From Elusimicrobiota bacterium (GTDB taxonomy: Bacteria > Elusimicrobiota > Endomicrobiia > Endomicrobiales > Endomicrobiaceae), in assembly GCA_017525905.1 (NCBI GenBank), contig JAFXSD010000076.1, positions 62,001-126,000 of the forward strand: DNA of 64,000 nt, written 5' to 3'. Shown here piece after piece: positions 23,998-31,025 of this stretch (the first letter of the stretch is position 1; the number at the start of each line of letters is the position of its first letter). The notes below the pieces were generated by a model. The model saw only the letters and a list, made by a program, of their open reading frames with translations, made no database searches and was not told the origin of the DNA. The position numbers and the translations under genes are program-made.

Positions 23998-25170
23998 TTA
24001 TTTTTGCACGACAAATTTTAAAACTTGCACAAGTCTCGCAAGTTCTTGTTTCCAATTTTTTTTATACTCATCTATATGTTTAAGTGCTTCAAGTTGCCCG
24101 TATTTCTTTTTTAAGTCCGCCATCATTACATTAAAATTTACAGTCTTATATACTATATCTTGTGTTTTATTTTTTTTGATGTCTATATGTTGTGTTTGTT
24201 CTTTTTGCTTTTCTTGCTCTTTTCTCTTGTTTACAGCCGCAACACAAATTTGATTACAGGATGTTTCTAATACTTCTAAAGAAAATTTGTTATATTGCCA
24301 AGCGGATTTATTCGTCGCAAGTTTAAAAAATTCTTTAATAATATAAGCTGCTTTAAGTTCTCCGTAAGTTGTAAATATTCTATTCATTATGCTCATATCT
24401 TTTTTGAAATTGCATTTAAATTGGTTATTAAATTCGGCTTGAAACAACATACACCAATAACCTAAAAGCCTTTTACTTGCATGACTTGAATTGATTAGTG
24501 ATTTTTTGTTATTAATATCTTCGATATTAATTTTAATATTATTTATATATATATTATTATAAAAACTTTTTTTTGTAATTTCGTATTCATTTAAATTTTT
24601 ATTGATTTTTAAATTGTTTTCTTGTTTATTATCAATATTGATAATTTGCTTATTTAATTGTAAATTATTATTGATTTTTAGGTCTTTTTTCGAATTTTCA
24701 ACCGTGTTATCAATATTGATAATTTGTTCTTTTTTTTCTTCATTATTCAAATTGTTATCAATTTTGATAATTTTAACATCTTTTTTTTCTTGATTATCGT
24801 CTATTTTTAAAGTATTTTTTTGATTTTTTTCTAAATTTCCAACCGCATTATCAATATTGATAATTTGTTGCCATTTTTTCGTATTTTTTACAACCGTAAA
24901 ATAGTTTTTTTTGCCTACTTTTTCTTTTATTATTATTCCCATATTCTGTAGGTTTTTTAAACCTCTTAAAACATTTGTAACGCCTAATCCGGTAAGTTCT
25001 ACAAACTCAATATTTTCTATACAATTTTTATTCATACCATAGCCGTAAGTCTTAGCCAATATTACATATAGCACCTGATGTGTTTCTCCTGCGATCCTAA
25101 GCCCTGCTAACCTTTCCCATATTTCAACATCTATCAAGCCTTTTCTTTTATTTTCAAATAAATCATCCAT
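23998..25170 (-). CDS. Replication initiator, lambda O-like, 390 aa
   Basis: Residues 10-105 match the phage replication protein O N-terminal winged helix: DVEIWERLAGLRIAGETHQVLYVILAKTYGYGMNKN pattern, then VELTGLGVTNVLRGLKNLQNMGI. Residues 105-205 are an Asn/Lys/Ile linker containing repeated QIINIDN peptides, each encoded by a TTATCAATATTGATAA palindrome. The C-terminal part (220-390) is helical and would load the helicase. It overlaps the dnaB gene by 8 bp. The arrangement of binding sites inside the coding region is as in lambda gene O. Confidence 0.87.
   Translation of the reverse strand: MDDLFENKRKGLIDVEIWERLAGLRIAGETHQVLYVILAKTYGYGMNKNCIENIEFVELTGLGVTNVLRGLKNLQNMGIIIKEKVGKKNYFTVVKNTKKWQQIINIDNAVGNLEKNQKNTLKIDDNQEKKDVKIIKIDNNLNNEEKKEQIINIDNTVENSKKDLKINNNLQLNKQIINIDNKQENNLKINKNLNEYEITKKSFYNNIYINNIKINIEDINNKKSLINSSHASKRLLGYWCMLFQAEFNNQFKCNFKKDMSIMNRIFTTYGELKAAYIIKEFFKLATNKSAWQYNKFSLEVLETSCNQICVAAVNKRKEQEKQKEQTQHIDIKKNKTQDIVYKTVNFNVMMADLKKKYGQLEALKHIDEYKKNWKQELARLVQVLKFVVQK
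24510..24863. other. Probable phage replication origin inside the initiator gene
   Basis: Four palindromic iterons: TTATCAATATTGATAA at 24629-24644, 24707-24722 and 24848-24863, and TTATCAATTTTGATAA at 24755-24770 (spacings 78, 48 and 93 bp). To their left, 24510-24600 is extremely AT-rich (runs of TATATATA and TTATTATA), a likely unwinding element. The layout copies lambda ori: iterons plus an AT-rich tract within the initiator gene, next to a helicase gene. Confidence 0.8.
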
Positions 25171-26509
25171 ATTGCTCGTTCTCCTTATTAAAAAATTTAG
25201 TTTGGGTTGCTTCGAATATTAAATCTATATCGCCACATGCACCGTTACGGTTTTTTCCTATTCTTATCTTTGCATTTCGTTGCACTGTATCGTCGTTCGG
25301 TTTATAATACCCCTCTCTCCACACAAACAAAACAACATCTGCATCTTGTTCAATTGCCCCGGAATCTCTTAAATCGCTTAATACCGGAATAGAGTTTTTT
25401 ACTCCCCTTTGCTCCGGAGCTCTCGAAAGTTGACTTAAAACAATAACCGGCACATCCAAATCTCTCGCTAAACTTTTTAATTGCCGTGAAATATCAGCTA
25501 TTTGGTTATTCTTATCTTTAATACTACTGTCTCCCCTTAAAAGCTGTAAATAATCGATTACAATCAAATCTAAATGTTTTCCTTTAGTTTTTAATTTATT
25601 TGCACAATTTCTGCTTTTACTTCGAATATCAAACGCCGTAGAATCGGCACTGTCGTCAATCAAAATATTCATATTACCCAATGCTTGAGCTGCATTAGAT
25701 AATTCAGCCCATTCGTTATCTGCAATATTTGCATATTTTAGTTTGCTTGCACTCATACCGCTTACGGATGATAACAGTCTTTGTATTAACAACTTACGGC
25801 TCATTTCTAAACTAAACACTGCAACCGCTTTTCCTGCTGTAGCCACATTTTCAGCAATATTCAAAGCAAATGCTGTCTTTCCCATGGAGGGACGTCCGGC
25901 AATAATTATCAATTCTCCGTTTTGGAATCCGCCAATCCTCTTATCCAAATCTACAAATCCGCTTGCAAGCCCCGGCACGGCGGACCTGTTACTATGCAAA
26001 TATTCAATATTTTGCACAGCAACAACAATATCTTTATAAATCTCCGTTAAACTGTTATCTTTAACATTCTCACTTGCAACGGCAAATAATTCTTGCTGCG
26101 CATTATCTAATATTTCTTTTGCGGTTTTGCTTTGCTCTGATACATCGTTAGCAATTTGCATTGCTGCTTTCAAAGTTGCTCTTAAAATGCTTTTTTCTCG
26201 CACAATATCAATATAACTTCTATATCCCGCCGTAGTTTGCAAACTATCCACTAACCGAGAAAGCCAATTGACACCGCCTTTCTCGGCATAAATTTTATTG
26301 TTTTTCAATTCGTTATTTACAGTAACAATATCAACACTCTGTCCGTTCGTCCATAACTTTTTACATACATTAAATACATCTGCGTGTATTCCCATATAAA
26401 AATCATTTTCGCTTAATCGTGCACACACTTCGCCGATAATATCGGAATTTACAATCATGCAAGCTACTATAGCTCGCTCAGCATTCAAATCTTGAGGTTG
26501 TTCTTTCAT
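25163..26509 (-). CDS. dnaB: Replicative DNA helicase, DnaB family, 448 aa
   Basis: Hexameric 5'-3' helicase of the phage fork. The N-terminal domain starts PQDLNAERAIVACMI. The RecA-like domain has Walker A GRPSMGKT (about residues 205-212), LDLIVIDYLQLL as Walker B, an SRQLKSLARDL helix, QLSRAPEQR and DLRDSGAIEQDAD. Length is normal and all motifs are present. It overlaps the initiator gene that presumably recruits it. ATG 26509 lies 9 bp after the previous gene. Confidence 0.97.
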   Translation of the reverse strand: MKEQPQDLNAERAIVACMIVNSDIIGEVCARLSENDFYMGIHADVFNVCKKLWTNGQSVDIVTVNNELKNNKIYAEKGGVNWLSRLVDSLQTTAGYRSYIDIVREKSILRATLKAAMQIANDVSEQSKTAKEILDNAQQELFAVASENVKDNSLTEIYKDIVVAVQNIEYLHSNRSAVPGLASGFVDLDKRIGGFQNGELIIIAGRPSMGKTAFALNIAENVATAGKAVAVFSLEMSRKLLIQRLLSSVSGMSASKLKYANIADNEWAELSNAAQALGNMNILIDDSADSTAFDIRSKSRNCANKLKTKGKHLDLIVIDYLQLLRGDSSIKDKNNQIADISRQLKSLARDLDVPVIVLSQLSRAPEQRGVKNSIPVLSDLRDSGAIEQDADVVLFVWREGYYKPNDDTVQRNAKIRIGKNRNGACGDIDLIFEATQTKFFNKENEQYG

Positions 26510-26518
26510 TTTGCACCC

Positions 26519-26716
26519 TTAAAATAATTTCATTTGTTTATTTTCTCTTTGTTGCAAATCTTCGTAATCTTTTAAAATCTCCTCGAAAATTGCAATTTGT
26601 CTATCCGCCTGAGTTTGCGTCATTCTTTTAGCTAAAACCAAATTAGGATATACTTTTTTTCTAAATCCCAACTCTCTTTTTATTGCCTGAATTTTATCTC
26701 TTGTTGTTATCGACAT
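26519..26716 (-). CDS. Small phage protein ending in a clamp-binding-like motif, 65 aa
   Basis: The pattern KIQAIKRELGFRKKVYPNLV followed by QTQADRQIAIFEEILKDYE is common in small phage replication-region proteins. It ends QMKLF, which resembles the QLxLF motif that binds the bacterial sliding clamp. A role in recruiting or occupying the host clamp is inference. ATG immediately follows the stop of the membrane peptide gene. Confidence 0.6.
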   Translation of the reverse strand: MSITTRDKIQAIKRELGFRKKVYPNLVLAKRMTQTQADRQIAIFEEILKDYEDLQQRENKQMKLF

Positions 26717-26887
26717 TTATTTTCTCCTAAATTTATTTATAATTTCTACAATTACAACGAAAATCAAATAAATTAAAGCTATAGGTAAAACAATCGCAAA
26801 TAATATTTGGAGTTTATCCATTGGCGACAATAATACTTCTGGTGTATTAAAAAACTTGCTTACAATACTTAAATAATAATCAATCAT
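26717..26887 (-). CDS. Small membrane protein, 56 aa
   Basis: ATG at 26887, eight bases after AGGAG, stop TAA at 26717. One long hydrophobic helix (about residues 27-50, LQILFAIVLPIALIYLIFVV) and a basic tail NKFRRK. It overlaps the end of the 96-aa gene by 8 bp and its stop abuts the next ATG, so it fits the operon tightly. Early small membrane proteins of phages often act on host membrane functions, but no function is known here. Confidence 0.7.
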   Translation of the reverse strand: MIDYYLSIVSKFFNTPEVLLSPMDKLQILFAIVLPIALIYLIFVVIVEIINKFRRK

Positions 26888-27170
26888 TCAATTGTCTCCT
26901 TTGTAAAAATTTAACAAACAAATCTTTTTTCTTCTTTAATCGTTCTTTAAGTTCTCTTATTTCTCGTTTCATTTTTTCAATTTCATTTTCCGGATCCGTT
27001 ACACTCCAAACATGTTCATTTCTTTCTCCCATATAAACAGCTATCATTTCGGCACACTCAAATTTATCTATTGCCCTAAAATCAAGTATTGTTTGTCTGC
27101 AAACATCTCTAAATTGCTCTTCGTCTTTTTCGTAATGATATTTAATCAATCTAAGTATTGTATTAATCAT
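26880..27170 (-). CDS. Small early phage protein, 96 aa
   Basis: Begins MINTILRLIKYHYEKDEEQF with RDVCRQTILDF and ends in a charged coiled coil (ENEIEKMKREIRELKERLKK). The last part is very basic. No family recognised. Overlaps both neighbours by a few bases, so it belongs to the early operon. Confidence 0.5.
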   Translation of the reverse strand: MINTILRLIKYHYEKDEEQFRDVCRQTILDFRAIDKFECAEMIAVYMGERNEHVWSVTDPENEIEKMKREIRELKERLKKKKDLFVKFLQRRQLND

Positions 27171-27421
27171 TGTTTTAGGTTCTCCTGATGTTTTCCGGAT
27201 AAAATACGGAAATGATAAATATAATAATCTTTTGCGGTTTTACCTCTTAATATTACCTCTCCTTTCACTTGTGCATTATTATAATTAAGTTGTACCTTTT
27301 GTCCCATTCTTAGCCGTTCCGTAGCAACAAGCTGACATATATGTCCGACAATCTTGTTATTTAGGTCTTCTTGATTGTTTGCTTCTGATAAAACAATATG
27401 TTCAACATTTATAACTTTCAT
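27167..27421 (-). CDS. Small early phage protein, 84 aa
   Basis: Mixed alpha/beta (MKVINVEHIVLSEANNQEDL, then QLVATERLRMGQKVQLNYNN and GEVILRGKTAKDYYIYHFRI). No motif recognised. 4-bp overlaps with both neighbours indicate translational coupling. Confidence 0.5.
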   Translation of the reverse strand: MKVINVEHIVLSEANNQEDLNNKIVGHICQLVATERLRMGQKVQLNYNNAQVKGEVILRGKTAKDYYIYHFRILSGKHQENLKQ

Positions 27422-27795
27422 TTAAATATCTCCTTATTGTTTTGAATAATAGATTCAAGAACTCCACAAGCCACTTGTAACATCTTTATTGCTTCTATAC
27501 AGGCTCTCCTTTTAATTTCTTTATAAAACTTATTACACTTAATATGATTGTAAATTTCCAACTCATCACAAACATACGGCAAATTTGTATTTTCGTCTTC
27601 TTCCTTTTGAAAACCGATTGCAATTGTTGAAAATTTTGGAAAGGCAATAAGAGCCTGATCTTTAAACAATTCAACTTTAAACAGCACGTCGTTGCCGGTA
27701 GAACCACCGCCTAATAATATTTTGCCGCATATAGTTTTTTTGGGGTGCTGTTTCATTATCTCAATACATTTTGCATTACATCCAATCCTTAACAT
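27418..27795 (-). CDS. Small early phage protein, 125 aa
   Basis: Central segment FKVELFKDQALIAFPKFSTIAIGFQ suggests a small beta domain. The C-terminus has YKEIKRRACIEAIKMLQ as a helix. Three or more cysteines (CNAKC, CNKF, CIEA) without a clear metal pattern. No family recognised. Confidence 0.5.
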   Translation of the reverse strand: MLRIGCNAKCIEIMKQHPKKTICGKILLGGGSTGNDVLFKVELFKDQALIAFPKFSTIAIGFQKEEDENTNLPYVCDELEIYNHIKCNKFYKEIKRRACIEAIKMLQVACGVLESIIQNNKEIFK

Positions 27796-27806
27796 TTGTC
27801 TCCTCC

Positions 27807-28133
27807 TTAATCTAATACCTCAAACTCAATATCAAAAACTTTTCCATCGTATTTTAAATCCGTATTTTTGCCGTCAATAATTGAAATGTTTTTTATGACC
27901 GCAGAAATACATTTATCTAAATCATCGTATCCCGGATAACCGTTTGTAAAACATATAACGACTTTATCCGGATGTTGTTTCGTCATATCAATTATTTGTT
28001 TTCTTTCTTCAAATTCTTTTTGTATTCTTGTTATTCTTGCAGTCCAATATTTATTGCAAACCCTATATTCGTGTGTTTTTTCTCCGGATTTTACCTTTTC
28101 AAACCACTCTTTCTTTAGATGAAAAATTAACAT
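27807..28133 (-). CDS. ASCH-domain protein, 108 aa
   Basis: LIFHLKKEWFEKVKSGEKTHEYRVCNKYW is characteristic of the ASCH fold: a small beta-barrel related to PUA that binds RNA and in some members hydrolyses modified nucleosides. Later FTNGYPGYDD and FDIEFEVLD close the barrel. The function in phages is unsettled; binding of host RNA or nucleotide salvage is possible. Overlaps the upstream gene by 7 bp. Confidence 0.75.
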   Translation of the reverse strand: MLIFHLKKEWFEKVKSGEKTHEYRVCNKYWTARITRIQKEFEERKQIIDMTKQHPDKVVICFTNGYPGYDDLDKCISAVIKNISIIDGKNTDLKYDGKVFDIEFEVLD

Positions 28134-28402
28134 AACAAATCTCCCATTTTGCTTTTTATATCTTCGTAAGAATTTTTTACTTTAATATAAATAAGACCTT
28201 CTTTCTCGTCTCGTATTAAAAGTTCTGTAGGTTCTTGGCAAAAAACTTTTTTAATAGTGTCTATAGGTATTATTTGTTTGGTTATAACCTCTTCTGTTAC
28301 AATTCTTGGTCGGTCATCTGCTAACATCTCATATTCGTAAGGTGCCGGATATTTTTCTTTAGTTACATATCGCAGTTGTTTTATTTCGATAAACTTTTTC
28401 AC
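28127..28402 (-). CDS. Small early phage protein, 91 aa
   Basis: Starts at GTG 28402 with GGAG upstream. The segments LRYVTKEKYPAPYEYEMLAD and EEVITKQIIPIDTIKKVFCQ, then ELLIRDEKEGLIYIKVKNSY, suggest a small beta protein. No family recognised. Confidence 0.5.
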   Translation of the reverse strand: MKKFIEIKQLRYVTKEKYPAPYEYEMLADDRPRIVTEEVITKQIIPIDTIKKVFCQEPTELLIRDEKEGLIYIKVKNSYEDIKSKMGDLLC

Positions 28403-28716
28403 TCTTTATCTCCTTTTCTTCTCAATAAACAATTATGATCCTTGCAATATCTTAATTCTTCAACACAAAGAAGCTGTTTTATATTATCAACCCACTTAAC
28501 TTTTTGTTCGTCTGTTTTTAATTCGTTTATTCCTGCAAAAATATTACTCATATCTTGCATAAATCCGAACACTTTACTTTGTGCTATTTCTTCTTTTTCA
28601 ACTAATTCGTCAAAAATATCTGCTTTGTAATCTTCTGTAATCGTGGCTATAGTAGTTTGCAACTCATTAAAGTGAGATCGAATAAGCCTTATCCATCCTC
28701 TTAAACTTATATTCAT
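28399..28716 (-). CDS. Small early phage protein, 105 aa
   Basis: Helical throughout (ISLRGWIRLIRSHFNELQTT, FGFMQDMSNIFAGINELKTD), with a Cys-containing tail (LLCVEELRYCKDHNCLLRRK). No family recognised. 4-bp overlap with the next gene. Confidence 0.5.
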   Translation of the reverse strand: MNISLRGWIRLIRSHFNELQTTIATITEDYKADIFDELVEKEEIAQSKVFGFMQDMSNIFAGINELKTDEQKVKWVDNIKQLLCVEELRYCKDHNCLLRRKGDKE

Positions 28717-28932
28717 TTACTTTTTCTCCTTGAAATACACATATTTTTTATCTTGCCGAGCAACTCCGCCACAAGGTATTTTCGGACAATGAAACCCGTT
28801 TATATTAAAAAAACATTTTTTGCATTGTTCCTTAATGTTACTCTCAATAACTTCCAGTTCAAACTTCCTAATACCATAACTACCGTCTTCCCACTGATAA
28901 AATACAGGCACCTCTACAACTTCAATTACCAT
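28717..28932 (-). CDS. Cys4 zinc-binding phage protein, 71 aa
   Basis: CKKCFFNINGFHCPKIPCGG gives four cysteines in a compact metal knuckle, after an N-terminal strand-rich part. I choose ATG 28932, which overlaps the upstream stop (ATGGTAA); the longer frame from a TTG at 28986 would overlap the upstream gene by 61 bp. Small early phage proteins of this kind often have host-modifying roles; nothing specific is visible. Confidence 0.55.
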   Translation of the reverse strand: MVIEVVEVPVFYQWEDGSYGIRKFELEVIESNIKEQCKKCFFNINGFHCPKIPCGGVARQDKKYVYFKEKK

Positions 28933-29123
28933 CTTCTTGGTTGAGTCCTTGCTTTTAACTCGTTTCGCCAATACCCTATACGCCAATCATTAATTACTGA
29001 ATTCACAACAAACAACACTAAAAACAACTTAAAATACCATGCACAATACAAATCAAACACAAACCATATCAATGCAGCAGGTATAACAATTGATCTTACT
29101 AAAGCCCAAATCATTCTAAACAT
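28926..29123 (-). CDS. Small membrane protein, 65 aa
   Basis: Two hydrophobic segments (IVIPAALIWFVFDLYCAWYF, KLFLVLFVVNSVIND) flanked by Arg/Lys, ending NELKARTQPRRW. An inner-membrane early protein of unknown role. 8-bp overlap with the gene upstream. Confidence 0.55.
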   Translation of the reverse strand: MFRMIWALVRSIVIPAALIWFVFDLYCAWYFKLFLVLFVVNSVINDWRIGYWRNELKARTQPRRW

Positions 29124-29439
29124 TTTTTTCTCCTTTATATTTTTCTATTACGTCTAATTTTGCCTTTGCAACATCAAAATCAAACTGATATGTTGCTATT
29201 ACATAATCCATTCCACCGGCTTGGCTCATACCACAAGCAATTTTTTCAGTTTTATTTTTTATATATTGCAAATAGGTCTCATACAATTTAATATTGCCTT
29301 TTCTTTTTTGAGTAACGATATAATCTCTAATAAGCATATTGTCTAAAAAAGGAGTCCTTTTAATTTTGGTTTTATATGCAACATAACTTAACATCCTTTC
29401 AAGCACTTTATCTATTCTTTCTACCGAATAACACTTCAT
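29116..29439 (-). CDS. Small early phage protein, 107 aa
   Basis: Helical and basic (SVERIDKVLERMLSYVAYKT, RDYIVTQKRKGNIKLYETYL, FDVAKAKLDVIEKYKGEK). No family recognised. ATGA-type overlap with the first early gene. Confidence 0.5.
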   Translation of the reverse strand: MKCYSVERIDKVLERMLSYVAYKTKIKRTPFLDNMLIRDYIVTQKRKGNIKLYETYLQYIKNKTEKIACGMSQAGGMDYVIATYQFDFDVAKAKLDVIEKYKGEKNV

Positions 29440-29642
29440 TTTTCTAACTCCTTTTTAATTTTGTTTAAACTCCAATATTTAAGTCCGTTACCGAATTTTT
29501 TTCCCATAATCCCCCACTGTTGCATTCGTCGATACACACCATCGCAATCTTTCAAACTAAAAAATCGTCGCAGATACTCTGCATTAACATATTTATCTCC
29601 AAAAAAATCTTTAACATCAGGCTTATATTTTTTTATTTGCAT
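29436..29642 (-). CDS. First early gene, winged-helix-like protein, 68 aa
   Basis: VNAEYLRRFFSLKDCDGVYR and QQWGIMGKKFGNGLKYWSLN suggest a small MerR/excisionase-like winged helix. As the first gene under the early promoter it could be an excisionase or an anti-repressor. I choose ATG 29642, five bases after GGGGGA; a TTG at 29654 overlaps that ribosome site. It is preceded by a structured leader of about 240 nt. Confidence 0.55.
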   Translation of the reverse strand: MQIKKYKPDVKDFFGDKYVNAEYLRRFFSLKDCDGVYRRMQQWGIMGKKFGNGLKYWSLNKIKKELEK

Positions 29643-29654
29643 AACATCCCCCAA

Positions 29655-29897
29655 CCGCTCTCAGCCGTTGCAAAAACCACGCAAAACGGCTATAATTAAT
29701 AAAAGATAGCAGGATGTGAGTGAGACAACCTGCTATCTATTCGTAGCTCCTTGGCGAGGACACAATAACAAAAAGTTATTGCTGCTACGGTTTTTATTAA
29801 ATTTGCGTATTGTGATAAAAAGACTGTTTTCACTCAATTTTTTTTCCTCGCCATTTGATTGTTTTGTGTATTGCTATCAAAAATATAGCATTTTGAT
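29655..29897 (-). ncRNA. Structured 5' leader of the early operon
   Basis: From the expected start near 29897, in RNA order: TGGCGAGGA (29853-29845), CGTAGC (29789-29784), the hairpin CAATAAC-loop-GTTATTG (29781-29763), TCCTCGCCA (29760-29752), GCTACG (29747-29742), a 10-bp hairpin AGATAGCAGG/CCTGCTATCT followed by TTTATTAATT (29738-29704), and AGCCGTT/AACGGCT just before the ribosome site (about 29687-29659). The 9-bp and 6-bp pairs cross each other, so they form a pseudoknot or exclude one another. The 10-bp stem looks like a terminator. A transcription or translation switch is inferred. Confidence 0.6.
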
Positions 29898-29932
29898 AGC
29901 AAAAATATAGCAAACATTTTTTATTTTGTCAA
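29871..29932 (-). promoter_or_regulatory. Early promoter with embedded repressor operators
   Basis: Minus-strand TTGACA (29927-29932), 17-bp spacer, TATATT (29904-29909). Overlapping it on the downstream side is a perfect 12-bp inverted repeat TTGCTATCAAAA / TTTTGATAGCAA (29871-29882 and 29891-29902) and a 22-bp-spaced repeat of AAAAATATAGCA. These are the obvious binding sites for the divergently encoded repressor (29958). GATAGCA half-sites recur in the leader hairpin at 29704-29738. Confidence 0.8.
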
Positions 29933-29957
29933 CAACAAAATTAAAAAGAGGATATTT

Positions 29958-30323
29958 ATGCTCGGTAAAAAATTAAAAGAAGCTATTAAGGCCGCGGGAT
30001 ACACACAAGAAGAATTTGCAAAAATAATATCCACAAACAGAGGTTTGATTAATCAATGGATTACAGGCAAAAGAAACCCGTCGGCTCCGTCGCTAAAAAA
30101 AATTTCAAAAGCTCTAAAACTTCCTATAACTTTTTTTTTAGATAATTCTGTAAGCACCGGAAATATAACTGCAAGAGATGTAAACATCAATTCACAAAAT
30201 ACAGTTAAAATGTTAGAAGAAAAAATAAAACTCAAAGATGAAAAAATAAAGATATTAAAAGAAAGGAATGACTTTTTGGAAGACAAAATAAAATTTTTAG
30301 AATCAAAAAAAGGTAAAAAATGA
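29958..30323 (+). CDS. XRE-family repressor, 121 aa
   Basis: The helix-turn-helix domain is residues 3-62 (LKEAIKAAGYTQEEFAKIIS, then RGLINQWITGKRNPSAPSLK). A short linker leads to a coiled coil (residues 84-118, VKMLEEKIKLKDEKIKILKE) for dimerisation. There is no S24 peptidase domain, so induction would not use LexA-like self-cleavage. It faces the early promoter, so it is the probable lysogeny repressor. AGAGGA precedes the ATG. Overlaps the next gene by 4 bp. Confidence 0.85.
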   Translation: MLGKKLKEAIKAAGYTQEEFAKIISTNRGLINQWITGKRNPSAPSLKKISKALKLPITFFLDNSVSTGNITARDVNINSQNTVKMLEEKIKLKDEKIKILKERNDFLEDKIKFLESKKGKK

Positions 30324-30835
30324 AAAAAACTATATCGGTATTTTTTGAAATTGTAATGTGGTTGCAAATATGTGTATCTTTTTATTTTATCGGCAACGAA
30401 TTAATTACATTGCAAATAAACAAAATACCTCAGGAAACGGCAATAGGAATTATTCTTGTTACTGTATTCGGATATTTTATTAATAAATTTGATTCATCAA
30501 GAATCACAAAATATAAAACCGATGTTATAAAATATATTTCTATTGCAGCGGGATTTATTGCCGGTATTGGTGTTGTAATTTGGTTTTCTATGTTACACTG
30601 GATAGCAATATCGTCATTATCTATATATTCTTATTTTTTTAAATTAGATACACTGACAAAAAAACTTATAATATTTTTCTCCACGATCGAGCTACTGCCT
30701 TTTGAGATAATCATATTGCTTTTTAAGAATTTTATAGTAACTTTTATGTTTTTAATAGGTGTTGTGATAGATATTTTAGCAATATATTTTGTGTCTAAAT
30801 TTGTGGATGGTTGTGATAATATTCAAAATGATTAA
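30320..30835 (+). CDS. Polytopic membrane protein of the lysogeny module, 171 aa
   Basis: Four to five hydrophobic segments (about residues 5-25, 38-54, 70-92, 98-110, 115-160). No family recognised. It is cotranscribed with the repressor, so it is expressed from the prophage; membrane proteins in this position often block superinfection or alter the envelope. That role is inference from place and topology only. Confidence 0.65.
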   Translation: MKKTISVFFEIVMWLQICVSFYFIGNELITLQINKIPQETAIGIILVTVFGYFINKFDSSRITKYKTDVIKYISIAAGFIAGIGVVIWFSMLHWIAISSLSIYSYFFKLDTLTKKLIIFFSTIELLPFEIIILLFKNFIVTFMFLIGVVIDILAIYFVSKFVDGCDNIQND

Positions 30836-31022
30836 ATTTCTCTCAATATCACTCTGTTTTATATTTATTTTCTTTGCTTCAATAAAATCGGATGTGTTTC
30901 ATAGAGAAAAATGTCATTATGTAAGCAGAATAAAAATTTACAATTTAATTTCTTTTGACACTTATAAACAGGCAATAAAAAGCGGTTACAGGCCTTGCAA
31001 AGTCTGCCGCCCACAGGAATAA
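30828..31022 (+). CDS. Exported Ada-like metal-binding protein, 64 aa
   Basis: I choose ATG 30828, overlapping the previous stop; it gives a clean signal peptide (MIKFLSISLCFIFIFFASIKS). The mature part FHREKCHYVSRIKIYNLISF, then YKQAIKSGYRPCKVCRPQ, matches the zinc-binding module of Ada-type proteins that is also found beside secreted nucleases. Ligands would be H/C of FHREKC and CKVC. Here it stands alone and exported, in a lysogeny operon. A periplasmic DNA- or zinc-binding role is possible. Confidence 0.7.
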   Translation: MIKFLSISLCFIFIFFASIKSDVFHREKCHYVSRIKIYNLISFDTYKQAIKSGYRPCKVCRPQE

Positions 31023-31025
31023 GAA

